NCBI RefSeq assembly: GCF_004104075.1
Contig: NZ_QOVK01000002.1
Coordinates: 1 to 64,000, forward strand
Length of the DNA stretch: 64,000 nt
Reading direction: 5' to 3'
Source of the DNA: Leeuwenhoekiella polynyae
Lineage (GTDB): Bacteria; Bacteroidota; Bacteroidia; Flavobacteriales; Flavobacteriaceae
Shown here piece by piece: positions 55,821 through 64,000 of the stretch (within the stretch, counting starts at the first letter, position 1; every line of letters begins with the position of its first letter). Made by a program: the position numbers and the translations under genes. The notes under the pieces were generated by a model. The model was not told where the DNA came from. It ran no database searches and saw only the letters and a list, made by a program, of their open reading frames with translations.

Positions 55821-57140
55821 TTAGGCTATTTCGGCAATGTTATGTTTTTTATGAATCCACATCCCATAAATCGCGACACTCACAAAACAGATAACGGGTA
55901 GTAAAAAAGACAAGTTCATTTCTGATAGCCCCATTATGGTAATGTCATTTACTTCTACTCCTCCTAAATCTATAATCATTCCTTGTAGCTTAGGTAACAA
56001 TGCTCCACCTACGATTGCCATAACCAGACCTGCAGCGCCTATTTTAGACTGGTCTTCTTTTAAACCTTCTAAAGCGATACCGTAAATAGTAGGGAACATA
56101 ATCGAAAGAAAAAGGGAAACCATCACCAAACTGTATAAACCAGCATCTCCCTCTAAAACGACTGTTCCTAAAGCAAATAGACCTCCTAATGATGAGAAAT
56201 AAAATAACAATTTGCCCGAACTTATAAACTTCAATAAATAAGTACCTATTGCACGCCCTACCGTAAACAGGATAAAGGCAACCAATTGATAGTTTGCAGC
56301 TGTAGAACTGGAGATCCCTTTGGATTCAGCATATTGGTAAATGTAGGTCCAGCATCCTATTTGCGCACCCATATACAATACTAGCGATATCACGCCCAGA
56401 GTGTATTTCTTATTTTTAAACAACTCACCAAAGGTATCTTTAATGCTAGGCATAGCCCCATCTCCTTTAGCCTGCGGCATTTTGTTCACCGCGATTAGGA
56501 TTAAAATAGCCAAAACAACCAGACCTAAAATCACATACGGGTTCCGAATCACCATCAAATCAGCAGATTTTATAAGGAGCTTTTGAGCTTCCGGCAGTGC
56601 CGAAAAATTCTCCACATCATCGGATTGTAACAAATCAAGAACAAAGAATTTTGCTACCATCAAGCCCACAATCAACCCAACCGGATTGAATGCCTGCGCC
56701 AGATTTAAACGCTGTGTGGCTGTTTTTTGATCTCCCAGCGCAAGAATATATGGGTTTGCGGTAGTCTCTAAAAATGCCAGACCAAAAGTAAGAATGTACA
56801 ATCCTAAACAGAAAAACCAGAATTGCCCGGTTGTTGCTGCAGGGTAAAATAATAAGGCGCCACCGGCGTAGAGCGTGAGACCAACCAAAACCCCTGACTT
56901 GTACGAGAACTTACGTACGAAAAGTGCCGCCGGAAGCGCCATGCAAAAATATCCTCCATAAAAAGCCATCTGTACCCATGCGGCTTGTGAATTGGATAAT
57001 TCTAATACTTTTTTAAAAGCCTGAACCATTGGATCTGTTACCGCATTTGCAAACCCCCATAGTGCAAATAAAGATGTAACCAGAATAAAAGGGAGTAGTA
57101 ATTTTTTAGGGACAACCGGAGTTGCTTGAGATGTATTCAT
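55821..57140 (-). CDS. FucP-like MFS sugar permease
   Basis: A 439-residue inner-membrane protein with about 12 transmembrane helices. The start FILVTSLFALWGFANAVTDPMVQAFKKVLELSNSQAAWVQMAFYGGYFCMALPAALF is that of the L-fucose:H+ symporter subfamily (FucP/GluP), as is FLETTANPYILALGD. It is unlike the MFS permease at 36360, so a second monosaccharide or a keto-sugar is probably imported. First gene of a unit with the Q-type GH92, under operator site 9. Confidence 0.88.
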   Translation of the reverse strand: MNTSQATPVVPKKLLLPFILVTSLFALWGFANAVTDPMVQAFKKVLELSNSQAAWVQMAFYGGYFCMALPAALFVRKFSYKSGVLVGLTLYAGGALLFYPAATTGQFWFFCLGLYILTFGLAFLETTANPYILALGDQKTATQRLNLAQAFNPVGLIVGLMVAKFFVLDLLQSDDVENFSALPEAQKLLIKSADLMVIRNPYVILGLVVLAILILIAVNKMPQAKGDGAMPSIKDTFGELFKNKKYTLGVISLVLYMGAQIGCWTYIYQYAESKGISSSTAANYQLVAFILFTVGRAIGTYLLKFISSGKLLFYFSSLGGLFALGTVVLEGDAGLYSLVMVSLFLSIMFPTIYGIALEGLKEDQSKIGAAGLVMAIVGGALLPKLQGMIIDLGGVEVNDITIMGLSEMNLSFLLPVICFVSVAIYGMWIHKKHNIAEIA

Positions 57141-57272
57141 TTATTTAATATTAAAACCATTGCATTTCTGAAATCGAACCCACACAATCGTTGTAGTTGA
57201 GTACTTTCAGAAATTTCAAAACGATGTTTGTGTAAAACCTGAATTAGCGAAAACGATATCTAAAAATACCAC

Positions 57273-57284
57273 TAAAACGTTTTA
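57273..57284 (-). promoter_or_regulatory. LacI-type operator (site 9)
   Basis: TAAAACGTTTTA 132 bp upstream of the MFS permease start. On the minus strand it is followed 4 bases later by TATTTTTA, one mismatch from TAnnTTTG. A weaker GAAAACGATATC lies at 57249-57260. Confidence 0.7.
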
Positions 57285-57331
57285 CTTTTGTAAATCTATA
57301 TTTTAAAAGTCAAAAATAAAAGTGCAATTAT

Positions 57332-58141
57332 TTATTTCTCAAAATAGGAGTTAAAAAATACCAATTGGTATTTGATAGCATTACGCCAAAAATCCCAGGT
57401 ATGCCCTCCTGGACTTGAGATAAACGTATGCGGTATATTAGTGTATTCAAGCTTCTCGTGCAGGTTTACATTAACCTTGTAAAAGAAATCAGATGTACCA
57501 CATTCTATAATTAGTTTTAATGAATCAGGCGTTAACAGGTTTGTAAGGTTGATCACCGTATTGGCCTCCCATCGCTCTTTATGTTCTGCATACGACCCCA
57601 GATATGAAGCCAGTTCCCAATTGTTAGGAAATGGAGTTATATCCACGCCGCCGCTCATACTACCGGCAAGTGCATATATATCCTGATGCTTAAAAGCCAG
57701 ATACAATGCACCATGTCCTCCCATACTCAAACCGGTGATTGCTCTTCCACTCTTATCATTAATAGTACTGAAATGCTGATCTACCCAATGCACCAATTCT
57801 TTTGCAACATAAGTGTCATATTTACTTTCAGGCTTAACTTCACTGTCAAAATACCAGCTACCATAGTTTCCATCAGGACATACGATAATCAGCTGGTATA
57901 GATCTGCATAATCATCCAAATCAGGTACTTGTTTTGACCACTCTGTGTAATTTCCGGAATAGCCATGTAGCAAATAAACTACCGGATATTCTTTGGATGT
58001 CGAATACCCTTCAGGAGTAATTACAATAGCATGGATATCTTTCTGCATCGCGTCACTGTGTGTCGTAACCGTTTGTATTTTTCCGGCATAAGCCGAAATA
58101 GAAAAAGAAAGAGCCAGAAAATAAATACCTAACAAACGCAT
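57332..58141 (-). CDS. Secreted esterase D-family hydrolase
   Basis: A 269-residue protein with a Sec signal (about 1-19, SAYAG). Esterase-D fold (PF00756): YLLHGYSGN, nucleophile S139 in GLSMGGHG, and D218 and H247 (SPGGHTWDFW) as the rest of the triad. Relatives include feruloyl and acetyl esterases and antigen-85-like acyltransferases. It follows the sulfatase by 30 bp in the same unit, so it probably removes an ester group from sulfated glycan fragments. Confidence 0.86.
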   Translation of the reverse strand: MRLLGIYFLALSFSISAYAGKIQTVTTHSDAMQKDIHAIVITPEGYSTSKEYPVVYLLHGYSGNYTEWSKQVPDLDDYADLYQLIIVCPDGNYGSWYFDSEVKPESKYDTYVAKELVHWVDQHFSTINDKSGRAITGLSMGGHGALYLAFKHQDIYALAGSMSGGVDITPFPNNWELASYLGSYAEHKERWEANTVINLTNLLTPDSLKLIIECGTSDFFYKVNVNLHEKLEYTNIPHTFISSPGGHTWDFWRNAIKYQLVFFNSYFEK

Positions 58142-58171
58142 AGCTGATTTTTTAGATTGAAAAGTTAGCTA

Positions 58172-59884
58172 TTAATTTGGGAAAACATCGGTTTCCTGTG
58201 CCATTGTATTCCATTCTTCTTGCATCGCAGATACCCGGTCTGGAAATTGAGTTGCAAGATTATGCATCTCGGTACGATCTTCTTTAAGATTATACAATTC
58301 CCAAGGTGCATTAGCGTCTAACTTAACCAGTTTCCAATCACCCTTACGCAAAGCAGCAGCTCCAAAATGTTCCCAAAACAAGGTTTCATTTATCGTGGTT
58401 TCTTCAGCATTTTTAATTGCAGAAACCATACTGTTACCCATATATGGGTCTATCTGCTTCCCATTAAATTCCTCGGGATATTCTGCACCAGAAAGCTCTA
58501 GAACGGTAGGCATAATATCTATAATATGCGCTGCAGATGATTTTACACCTCCACGTTCTTTAATTCCGTTAGGCCAGTGAATGATAAATGGAGAGGTGAT
58601 TCCTCCCTCATAAACACGTGCTTTCCAATATCTAAATGGTGTATTGGCCACATTAGCCCATACCGGACCGATACCAGACATAACCGTTTCGGGTCCGGGA
58701 AGGTGCTTCTCACTTTTCTTTACAGGATAGTGTATCTCCTCCCCTTCTCGGGTTTCTGAAGGTCTGTCAAAACCAATTCCGTATTGTGACGGGCGCTCAG
58801 AACTTGCTCCGTTATCAGACATAAACAGAATTACTGTATTGTCTAACTGACCGGTCGCTTCTAGCTTGTCTATAAGTTTACCTATATTTTGATCCATACG
58901 ATCTATCATCGCTGCGTGAACCGCCATTGCCCGGGAATCCCACTTCTCATCTTTGTTTTTTGCCCAGTCTAAATCAGGAAACATAAATTCTGAAAGCTTT
59001 GTGGTATCTCCTTTAAAAATTCCTTTTTCGATCAGTTTTTTATAACGTTCTTCTCTGATTTTTTGCCATCCAGCATCGTAAACCTGCTCGTACTTTTTGA
59101 TCTCTTTTTCCGGAGCCATTAGTGGCCAATGCGGAGCACAATGCGCTACATATAGAAAGAAAGGTTTTTCTTCTTTTACAAAATGATCCACATAAGCTAC
59201 TGCAGAATCCCCTATGGCATCTGTATAATAAAAATCATCTGGCACTTCTTTTACCGGCTCGGTACCATTAACCAAAGCAAACGGATCAAAATAGTCTACC
59301 ACACCCCAAATGTTTCCATAATATTTATCAAAACCCCGTGCTGTTGGATAGGTGTCTAAATCTGAAAAAGTTTCCTTTTCGGTTTGATGATTCAACCATT
59401 CTAATTGCTCATTGCCTCCCAAATCTTCAGTGGGTGAAACGTGCCATTTTCCTACCATTCCGGTCTGATATCCCGCAGTTTTTAGAACTTCGGCTAAAGT
59501 CACCGTCTCATCATCTAAGCGACCTCGATAACCCGGAAGGTTACGATCCATCGTCATCTGCCCTATCCCTGCCTGATGTGGATATTGTCCGGTGAGTAAA
59601 GCTGCCCGAGAAGGGCAACACCGGGAAGTATTATAAAAAGAATTAAAACGCAAACCACCCGCCGCAAGACTATTGAGGTTAGGGGTATCAACTTCACCGC
59701 CGTAACATCCCAGATCTGAAAAACCCAAATCATCTGCCATGATCAACACGATATTAGGCTGATTTACCGCTGTTCCTTCTGCCTTTGCGGTATCTGTATT
59801 AGCATTTCTACAGTTAATAAACAACAAAGAAGCTGTTGATAATAGCGCAATTTTTTTAAAAAAGTTGTGAGACTTATAATTCAT
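58172..59884 (-). CDS. Sulfatase (S1 family), lipoprotein
   Basis: A 570-residue lipoprotein (LFINC, C25). The formylglycine motif is RCCPSRAALLTG, with C89 as the residue to be modified (Cys-type, so an aerobic FGE or anSME maturase must exist elsewhere). Calcium ligands in MADDLGFSDLGC and MSDNGASSERP, and the arylsulfatase C-terminal WELYNLKEDRTEMHNLA. Removes sulfate esters from the glycan, indicating a sulfated, probably marine substrate. No alternative start exists ahead of the lipobox, yet the operator palindrome ends only 10 bp upstream of the ATG, so the transcript leader must be very short or absent. Confidence 0.92.
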   Translation of the reverse strand: MNYKSHNFFKKIALLSTASLLFINCRNANTDTAKAEGTAVNQPNIVLIMADDLGFSDLGCYGGEVDTPNLNSLAAGGLRFNSFYNTSRCCPSRAALLTGQYPHQAGIGQMTMDRNLPGYRGRLDDETVTLAEVLKTAGYQTGMVGKWHVSPTEDLGGNEQLEWLNHQTEKETFSDLDTYPTARGFDKYYGNIWGVVDYFDPFALVNGTEPVKEVPDDFYYTDAIGDSAVAYVDHFVKEEKPFFLYVAHCAPHWPLMAPEKEIKKYEQVYDAGWQKIREERYKKLIEKGIFKGDTTKLSEFMFPDLDWAKNKDEKWDSRAMAVHAAMIDRMDQNIGKLIDKLEATGQLDNTVILFMSDNGASSERPSQYGIGFDRPSETREGEEIHYPVKKSEKHLPGPETVMSGIGPVWANVANTPFRYWKARVYEGGITSPFIIHWPNGIKERGGVKSSAAHIIDIMPTVLELSGAEYPEEFNGKQIDPYMGNSMVSAIKNAEETTINETLFWEHFGAAALRKGDWKLVKLDANAPWELYNLKEDRTEMHNLATQFPDRVSAMQEEWNTMAQETDVFPN

Positions 59885-59894
59885 ACTAAAAATG

Positions 59895-59908
59895 GTAAAA
59901 CGTTTTAC
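59895..59908 (-). promoter_or_regulatory. LacI-type operator (site 10)
   Basis: Perfect 14 bp GTAAAACGTTTTAC, identical to site 1, beginning 10 bp upstream of the sulfatase ATG. Unlike the others it is too close to the gene for a normal leader. Confidence 0.72.
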
Positions 59909-59937
59909 TTCGTGTTAAAATTAGATTTAAAAAAAGC

Positions 59938-59979
59938 AAAATCATAGTTCTCTATTAAAAAATTGAGAACTATGATTTT
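59938..59979 (-). terminator. Strong rho-independent terminator of the GH2 gene
   Basis: A perfect 15 bp inverted repeat (59938-59952 with 59965-59979) and a 12-nt loop, followed on the minus strand by GCTTTTTTT. It ends GH2 transcription before the sulfatase unit. Confidence 0.88.
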
Positions 59980-59999
59980 GAAATACTTCCTAAGATCTA

Positions 60000-61808
60000 T
60001 TAGTTATGGAGTTCATGGATAACTTCGGAATTGATTTTATTCACCCGTTTGACATCAAGTTTATCAATATCACGGTCATAGGTCATAAGACCGTTTACCT
60101 CCCCTTCTACATCTGTCGTTTGTGTATATATCGCTCCAGAAAACCCAGCACTTACGAGCTCTTTTAGCTTTTCGGCATAAGCAACATACTCATCTGTAAC
60201 TTCTTTAGAATTGTTGAATTTCACATAACCCCAGTTGTTACCTGTTTTCCATAAATGCCCTTCTAATGGCAAACCTATGCCGCCATACTCACCAATCACA
60301 TTAACGCGGTTTGCATCGTACAAATACATTTTAGGAGCCGGATAATGATGCAGATCTAAGATGTCTCCGGTCTGGAAAAAGTTACCGCCACTTGCCGAAT
60401 TCACTAAACGTGAGGGGTCGTATTCATTAGTCCAATCTGTGATCTCTACAGTTTTAAACTGCCCCCAGGATTCATTAAACGGCACCCAGATCACGATACT
60501 TGGGTATGAGTATAAATAATCCATGATTTCTTTCCACTCTTTGCGGTAGATCGCTTCAGACTTGGCGCTGCGTTCAAACTCATTCCCTTTATGATAATTT
60601 TGATTTTGCCAATCACGAGAATCATCTCCATTAGGCATGTCTTGCCAAACCAAAATCCCCAGGCGATCGCAATGCGTATACCAGCGTGCCGGCTCAACTT
60701 TAACATGCTTACGTATCATATTATACCCATAATCTTTGGTCTTGATGATATCGTATTTTAAAGCTTCATCAGTAGGCGCTGTATATAAACCATCAGGCCA
60801 CCAGCCTTGATCTAAAGAACCAAACTGGAAATAATCTTTATTATTCAACTGCATACGCACGATACCTTTATCATCCCGTTTTTTAGAGATTTTTCGCATA
60901 GCGAAATATCCTTTAATCACATCCTGAGGTTTTCCGTTAGCGCTAAGTTCTATTTTAGTATCATACAAGAATGGAGATTCTGGAGACCATAATTTTGCGT
61001 CTGGAATAGTTATCATCAGTTGCTCACCAGCAGCTGCTTTTGCTGTTGCGATCGTTTTGTTTCCATCTAAAACAGTAACTTCAACAACATCACCATAACT
61101 AAAATCTGCTGAAGCAACATCAAAGGTAACCGTGCTCTTATCAATATCAGCAGTGGTACGCACATCTTCTATATGCTTTGCCTGCACAGGTTCTAACCAG
61201 ACGGTTTGCCAAATCCCGGTTACCGGAGTATACCAGATGCCATCAGGTTTTTTAACTTGTTTCCCTCGAGGCTGTGGCCCATCGTTTGTAGGATCCCACA
61301 CTTTTACCGTCAATTCTTGTTTGCCGCTTTTTAAAAACGGACTAATATCAAATGTAAAGGGTGTAAAACCTCCTGTATGTGAACCTATTTTAACTCCATT
61401 GATCCATACTTCAGTTTCCCAATCTACCGCACCAAAATGCAATAAAATCTCTTTATTCTTCCAACTTGAAGGAACCGTAAACTCCCGGTTATACCATACT
61501 TCTTTAGCAGCACCTACTTCTTTCATCACGCCAGATAAACTTGACTCTACCGGAAAGGGCACTAAGATCTCCCCGTCGTATGCGGTAGGGGCAGCAGCTC
61601 CTTTATTCAGAATACTATACTCCCAAAGACCATTTAAATTCTGCCACGTATCGCGTTGCATAATAGGACGTGGATATTCTGGTAAGACATTATTCACATC
61701 TAGTTGAGAAGCCCACTTAGTCTTAATCTTGTCACCCGCAGGTTTCCATTGTGCAGATACTGACGCAGCAACGAGTAGCAGTACCACTAAAAGTTTATTT
61801 TTTTTCAT
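60000..61808 (-). CDS. GH2-family glycoside hydrolase
   Basis: A 602-residue protein with a Sec signal (about 1-19, SVSAQ). GH2 layout: sugar-binding jelly roll (about 40-210, LNGLWEYSILNKG, VDWETEVWINGVKIG), Ig-like domain (215-320), and TIM barrel (320-600). Acid/base E446 in VPFNESWG and nucleophile E507 in VIGEYGG are both present. GH2 enzymes are retaining exo-acting beta-galactosidases, beta-mannosidases or beta-glucuronidases; specificity cannot be fixed by eye. Monocistronic, with an 18 bp palindrome 32 bp upstream and a strong terminator downstream. It implies a beta-linked decoration on the substrate. Confidence 0.9.
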   Translation of the reverse strand: MKKNKLLVVLLLVAASVSAQWKPAGDKIKTKWASQLDVNNVLPEYPRPIMQRDTWQNLNGLWEYSILNKGAAAPTAYDGEILVPFPVESSLSGVMKEVGAAKEVWYNREFTVPSSWKNKEILLHFGAVDWETEVWINGVKIGSHTGGFTPFTFDISPFLKSGKQELTVKVWDPTNDGPQPRGKQVKKPDGIWYTPVTGIWQTVWLEPVQAKHIEDVRTTADIDKSTVTFDVASADFSYGDVVEVTVLDGNKTIATAKAAAGEQLMITIPDAKLWSPESPFLYDTKIELSANGKPQDVIKGYFAMRKISKKRDDKGIVRMQLNNKDYFQFGSLDQGWWPDGLYTAPTDEALKYDIIKTKDYGYNMIRKHVKVEPARWYTHCDRLGILVWQDMPNGDDSRDWQNQNYHKGNEFERSAKSEAIYRKEWKEIMDYLYSYPSIVIWVPFNESWGQFKTVEITDWTNEYDPSRLVNSASGGNFFQTGDILDLHHYPAPKMYLYDANRVNVIGEYGGIGLPLEGHLWKTGNNWGYVKFNNSKEVTDEYVAYAEKLKELVSAGFSGAIYTQTTDVEGEVNGLMTYDRDIDKLDVKRVNKINSEVIHELHN

Positions 61809-61840
61809 ATTTAGAATTTGATTTAATTTCGATCATAAAG

Positions 61841-61858
61841 ATTTACAACGTTGTAAAT
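61841..61858. promoter_or_regulatory. 18 bp palindrome upstream of GH2
   Basis: ATTTACAACGTTGTAAAT, a perfect 18 bp palindrome with a central CG, 32 bp upstream of the GH2 start and in the divergent region with the sensor gene. It differs from TAAAACGTTTTA, so it may bind a paralogous LacI-type regulator. A partial copy TTTACAACGTT occurs at 46923-46933. Confidence 0.6.
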
Positions 61859-62060
61859 TTTGAAAATACATTCTTTAAGAAGTTCAAAGTAATATATACA
61901 ATCACTTATTTAAAGCGGTTTTTTGTATCAATTTGGCATTAAATCAATTCAAAAACACCTTATTTCTAAATATTTACAGTTATATGGGACGATATGTTGA
62001 AAGGCTGAACTGTTTTATTGCCTTGATAGCTGTATCTTTTGACTCCTAATTTATTAGACC

Positions 62061-64000
62061 TTGAAATATTTTATTTACACCTTTTTTCTAACCCTTTTTT
62101 TAACGCAAAATCTGATTGCTCAGGATTATTATTTTGAGCATTATACTGTAGAGGATGGTCTATCGCATAATACGGTTTTATCTTCTTTACAAGATTCAAA
62201 AGGTTTTTTATGGTTTGGTACTAAAGATGGTTTGAATCGTTTTGACGGTTATTCTTTTAAACGTTTTCAGTATAAAACAAATGATAAAAAACAACTTTTA
62301 GGTAATTACGTAGAATCAATACTAGAGCTTGACGGACATATTTATGCCGGTACAGATAATGGCTTATTTCAGTATGATTATAAACAAGAGAATTTCACTT
62401 TAATTGAAGGTACTGAAGATATAATCATACACGATATCGAATCTGATAGTTCGGGTAATCTCTGGTATATAGGCAACGGAACGATTTACAGATTCAATCC
62501 CGCTACAAAAACAACTTTAAATTTTCCTCCCAGTAATTACTTCACTTGTACACAGCTTTTACAAACTCCTAACGGGGCTATCATTGCTGCAGGTTTAGAT
62601 GAACTTTATCTCTATGAAGAAAACAGCGATTCTTTTAAAAGCTTAGGCTTTAAAATACCCAATGTCTTATTGTCTGCCTTTAACATCAACGCACTTCTTA
62701 TGCTTAATGAAGAGGTGATATTGATGGGGACACATAATTTTGGAGTGCTTTCTTTTAACCTCAAGACTAAAGAAACCGAACAGTTTTTACCGGTTGAAAA
62801 CCCGTTTTATATTCACAGCCTGGCGTTGCGTGACAACAAGGAACTCTGGGTCGCTTCAGAATCTGGTATTCACATTTACAATATAGAAACTAAAGAGTAT
62901 ACCAACCTTACCAAAAATTACAACGACCCGTATGCCCTTTCTGATAATGCCATTTACACCTTAACCATTGATAATAATGACGGTATCTGGGCCGGTACGT
63001 ATTTTGGTGGAGTGAATCATTACACTCCTACTTCTCGATTCTTTAAAAAGTTCTTTCCCAAACCTGCCGAAAATTCAATTGCAGGTAATGCTGTTAGAGA
63101 AATTAAAGCAGACCATAACGGCAATATTTGGATAGGTACAGAGGATAATGGCCTTAGTAAATACAACCCTAAAACGGATACATTTACAAACTTTAAGTCT
63201 AAAGAATCCGGTGGGATTTTAACGCATCACAATATTCATGCATTAATGCCTGATGGTGATCGCATGTGGGTGAGCTATTTTGACAACGGTATAGACCTCA
63301 TAGACATCAATACCAACCGGATTTTAAAACATTATCAAGTAGGTACTCTGGGCAAACAGCGTAATAATTTTGTATTCAGTCTGGTCAAAACAAAAGAAGG
63401 AAAAGTCTATGCTGTGACAGTGCGTGGTATCAAAGTATTAGATCCCAAAACTGACCAGTTTGTTATAAGCGATTATTTTCCTGAAAACTACCATTATACT
63501 TCTTTTATTGAAGATACTCGAGGTATACTCTGGGCCGGTACATATTGGGATGGCATCTATTATTACAACCCTAAAAATCAAGAAAAAGGATACTATCAGG
63601 AGGAAAATTCAAAAAACAGAACAATAAGTCACAATCACATAAATGGTATTTATGAAGATGCCTCGCAACGCTTGTGGGTTACAACAGAAAATGGATTAAA
63701 CCTTTACAATCCAAATTCACAGGAATTTAAAACCTATACTACTCAAGACGGTTTTCCCAGCAACGTCTTCTATACAATTCTAGAAGATGACTCGGGTAAA
63801 TTATGGACGACTACTTCTAATGGACTAACTTCATTTGACTCCGACTTTAAAAATTTAAATACCTATACAAAAGCACAAGGTTTATTAGGTAATCAATTTA
63901 ATTATAACAGTGCTTACAAAGATCCAAATGGACGTATTTATCTGGGAAGTGTGAATGGGATGGTTAGTTTCAATCCGTCAGAATTTATGGAAAACAGCCT
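62061..64000 (+). CDS. Two-component sensor/regulator with Reg_prop beta-propeller (HTCS-like), N-terminal part
   Basis: Open for about 646 codons to the window edge, no stop. Starts at a TTG at 62061: an in-frame TAG at 62055 excludes any upstream start, and the TTG gives an ideal signal peptide (LKYFIYTFFLTLFLTQNLIAQ as read, first residue Met). Then repeated Reg_prop blades: LQDSKGFLWFGTKDGLNRFDG, DSSGNLWYIG, HNGNIWIGTEDNGLSKYNP, EDTRGILWAGTYWDG, EDASQRLWVTTENGLN. This is the periplasmic sensor of hybrid two-component systems that regulate Bacteroidota glycan loci. The transmembrane, kinase and AraC output parts lie beyond the window, so hybrid versus simple histidine kinase is not decided. 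Confidence 0.85.
   Translation, partial: MKYFIYTFFLTLFLTQNLIAQDYYFEHYTVEDGLSHNTVLSSLQDSKGFLWFGTKDGLNRFDGYSFKRFQYKTNDKKQLLGNYVESILELDGHIYAGTDNGLFQYDYKQENFTLIEGTEDIIIHDIESDSSGNLWYIGNGTIYRFNPATKTTLNFPPSNYFTCTQLLQTPNGAIIAAGLDELYLYEENSDSFKSLGFKIPNVLLSAFNINALLMLNEEVILMGTHNFGVLSFNLKTKETEQFLPVENPFYIHSLALRDNKELWVASESGIHIYNIETKEYTNLTKNYNDPYALSDNAIYTLTIDNNDGIWAGTYFGGVNHYTPTSRFFKKFFPKPAENSIAGNAVREIKADHNGNIWIGTEDNGLSKYNPKTDTFTNFKSKESGGILTHHNIHALMPDGDRMWVSYFDNGIDLIDINTNRILKHYQVGTLGKQRNNFVFSLVKTKEGKVYAVTVRGIKVLDPKTDQFVISDYFPENYHYTSFIEDTRGILWAGTYWDGIYYYNPKNQEKGYYQEENSKNRTISHNHINGIYEDASQRLWVTTENGLNLYNPNSQEFKTYTTQDGFPSNVFYTILEDDSGKLWTTTSNGLTSFDSDFKNLNTYTKAQGLLGNQFNYNSAYKDPNGRIYLGSVNGMVSFNPSEFMENS

Noticed and set aside
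61132-61707. 191-residue plus-strand ORF opposite the GH2 gene
   Set aside because: Antisense to the conserved GH2 sugar-binding domain; low-complexity composition and no recognisable features.
1-64000. CRISPR arrays, tRNA/rRNA genes, insertion sequences or integrase sites marking a mobile island
   Set aside because: No spaced direct repeats, cloverleaf sequences, transposase or integrase genes were seen; gene composition looks uniform across the window.

Overview
The window is AT-rich DNA from the phylum Bacteroidota, most likely a marine member of the Flavobacteriaceae. The evidence is two SusC/SusD pairs, Bacteroidota lipoprotein signals, TAnnTTTG-type -7 promoter elements and no obvious Shine-Dalgarno sequences. 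Almost the whole window reads as one very large polysaccharide utilisation locus. Its core is an alpha-mannan set: six GH92 alpha-mannosidases, one GH76 endo-alpha-1,6-mannanase and one GH125 exo-alpha-1,6-mannosidase. Around these sit enzymes that suggest a decorated mannan: GH97, GH43, GH127, GH2, a sulfatase, three esterases and an alkaline phosphatase.

Layout, left to right. 108-9837 (+): a BSP-type metallopeptidase, a glutaminase-family lipoprotein, exported Gfo/Idh/MocA oxidoreductases, a GH92 and an alkaline phosphatase. 10052-18576 (+): operon GH43-GH127-GH92-GH92-SGNH hydrolase. 18631-26385 (-): a ROK kinase, then operon GH125-GH92-GH97-esterase. 26602-33698 (-): SusC-SusD-SusE-GH76 operon. 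34019-40314 (-): mannose uptake and entry operon of phosphomannose isomerase, ROK kinase, MFS permease and GH92, followed by a GntR regulator (40431-41159). 41402-46857 (-): second SusC-SusD pair with a discoidin lipoprotein. 47115-49550 (+): FAD/Fe-S GMC dehydrogenase and its Tat-borne small subunit. 49711-57140 (-): two Tat-exported oxidoreductases, a double DUF1080 lipoprotein, a divergent GH92 and a sugar MFS permease. 57332-61808 (-): esterase, sulfatase and GH2. 62061-end (+): N-terminal part of a two-component (HTCS-like) sensor with a TTG start.

How it fits together (inference): SusCD complexes and surface GH76 capture and cut the mannan backbone. Periplasmic GH92, GH125 and accessory enzymes release mannose. 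The MFS permease, ROK kinase and isomerase convert it to fructose-6-phosphate. A second, oxidative route (GMC dehydrogenase, Gfo/Idh/MocA enzymes, DUF1080) may cleave glycosides through 3-keto intermediates.

The strongest regulatory signal is a 12-14 bp palindrome, TAAAACGTTTTA. It occurs nine times perfectly and once with one mismatch, and almost always just upstream of an operon. It looks like the operator of a LacI-family regulator that is not encoded here. A separate ATGT-N4-ACAT site lies upstream of both the GntR gene and the isomerase operon. No tRNA, rRNA, CRISPR array or insertion sequence was seen.
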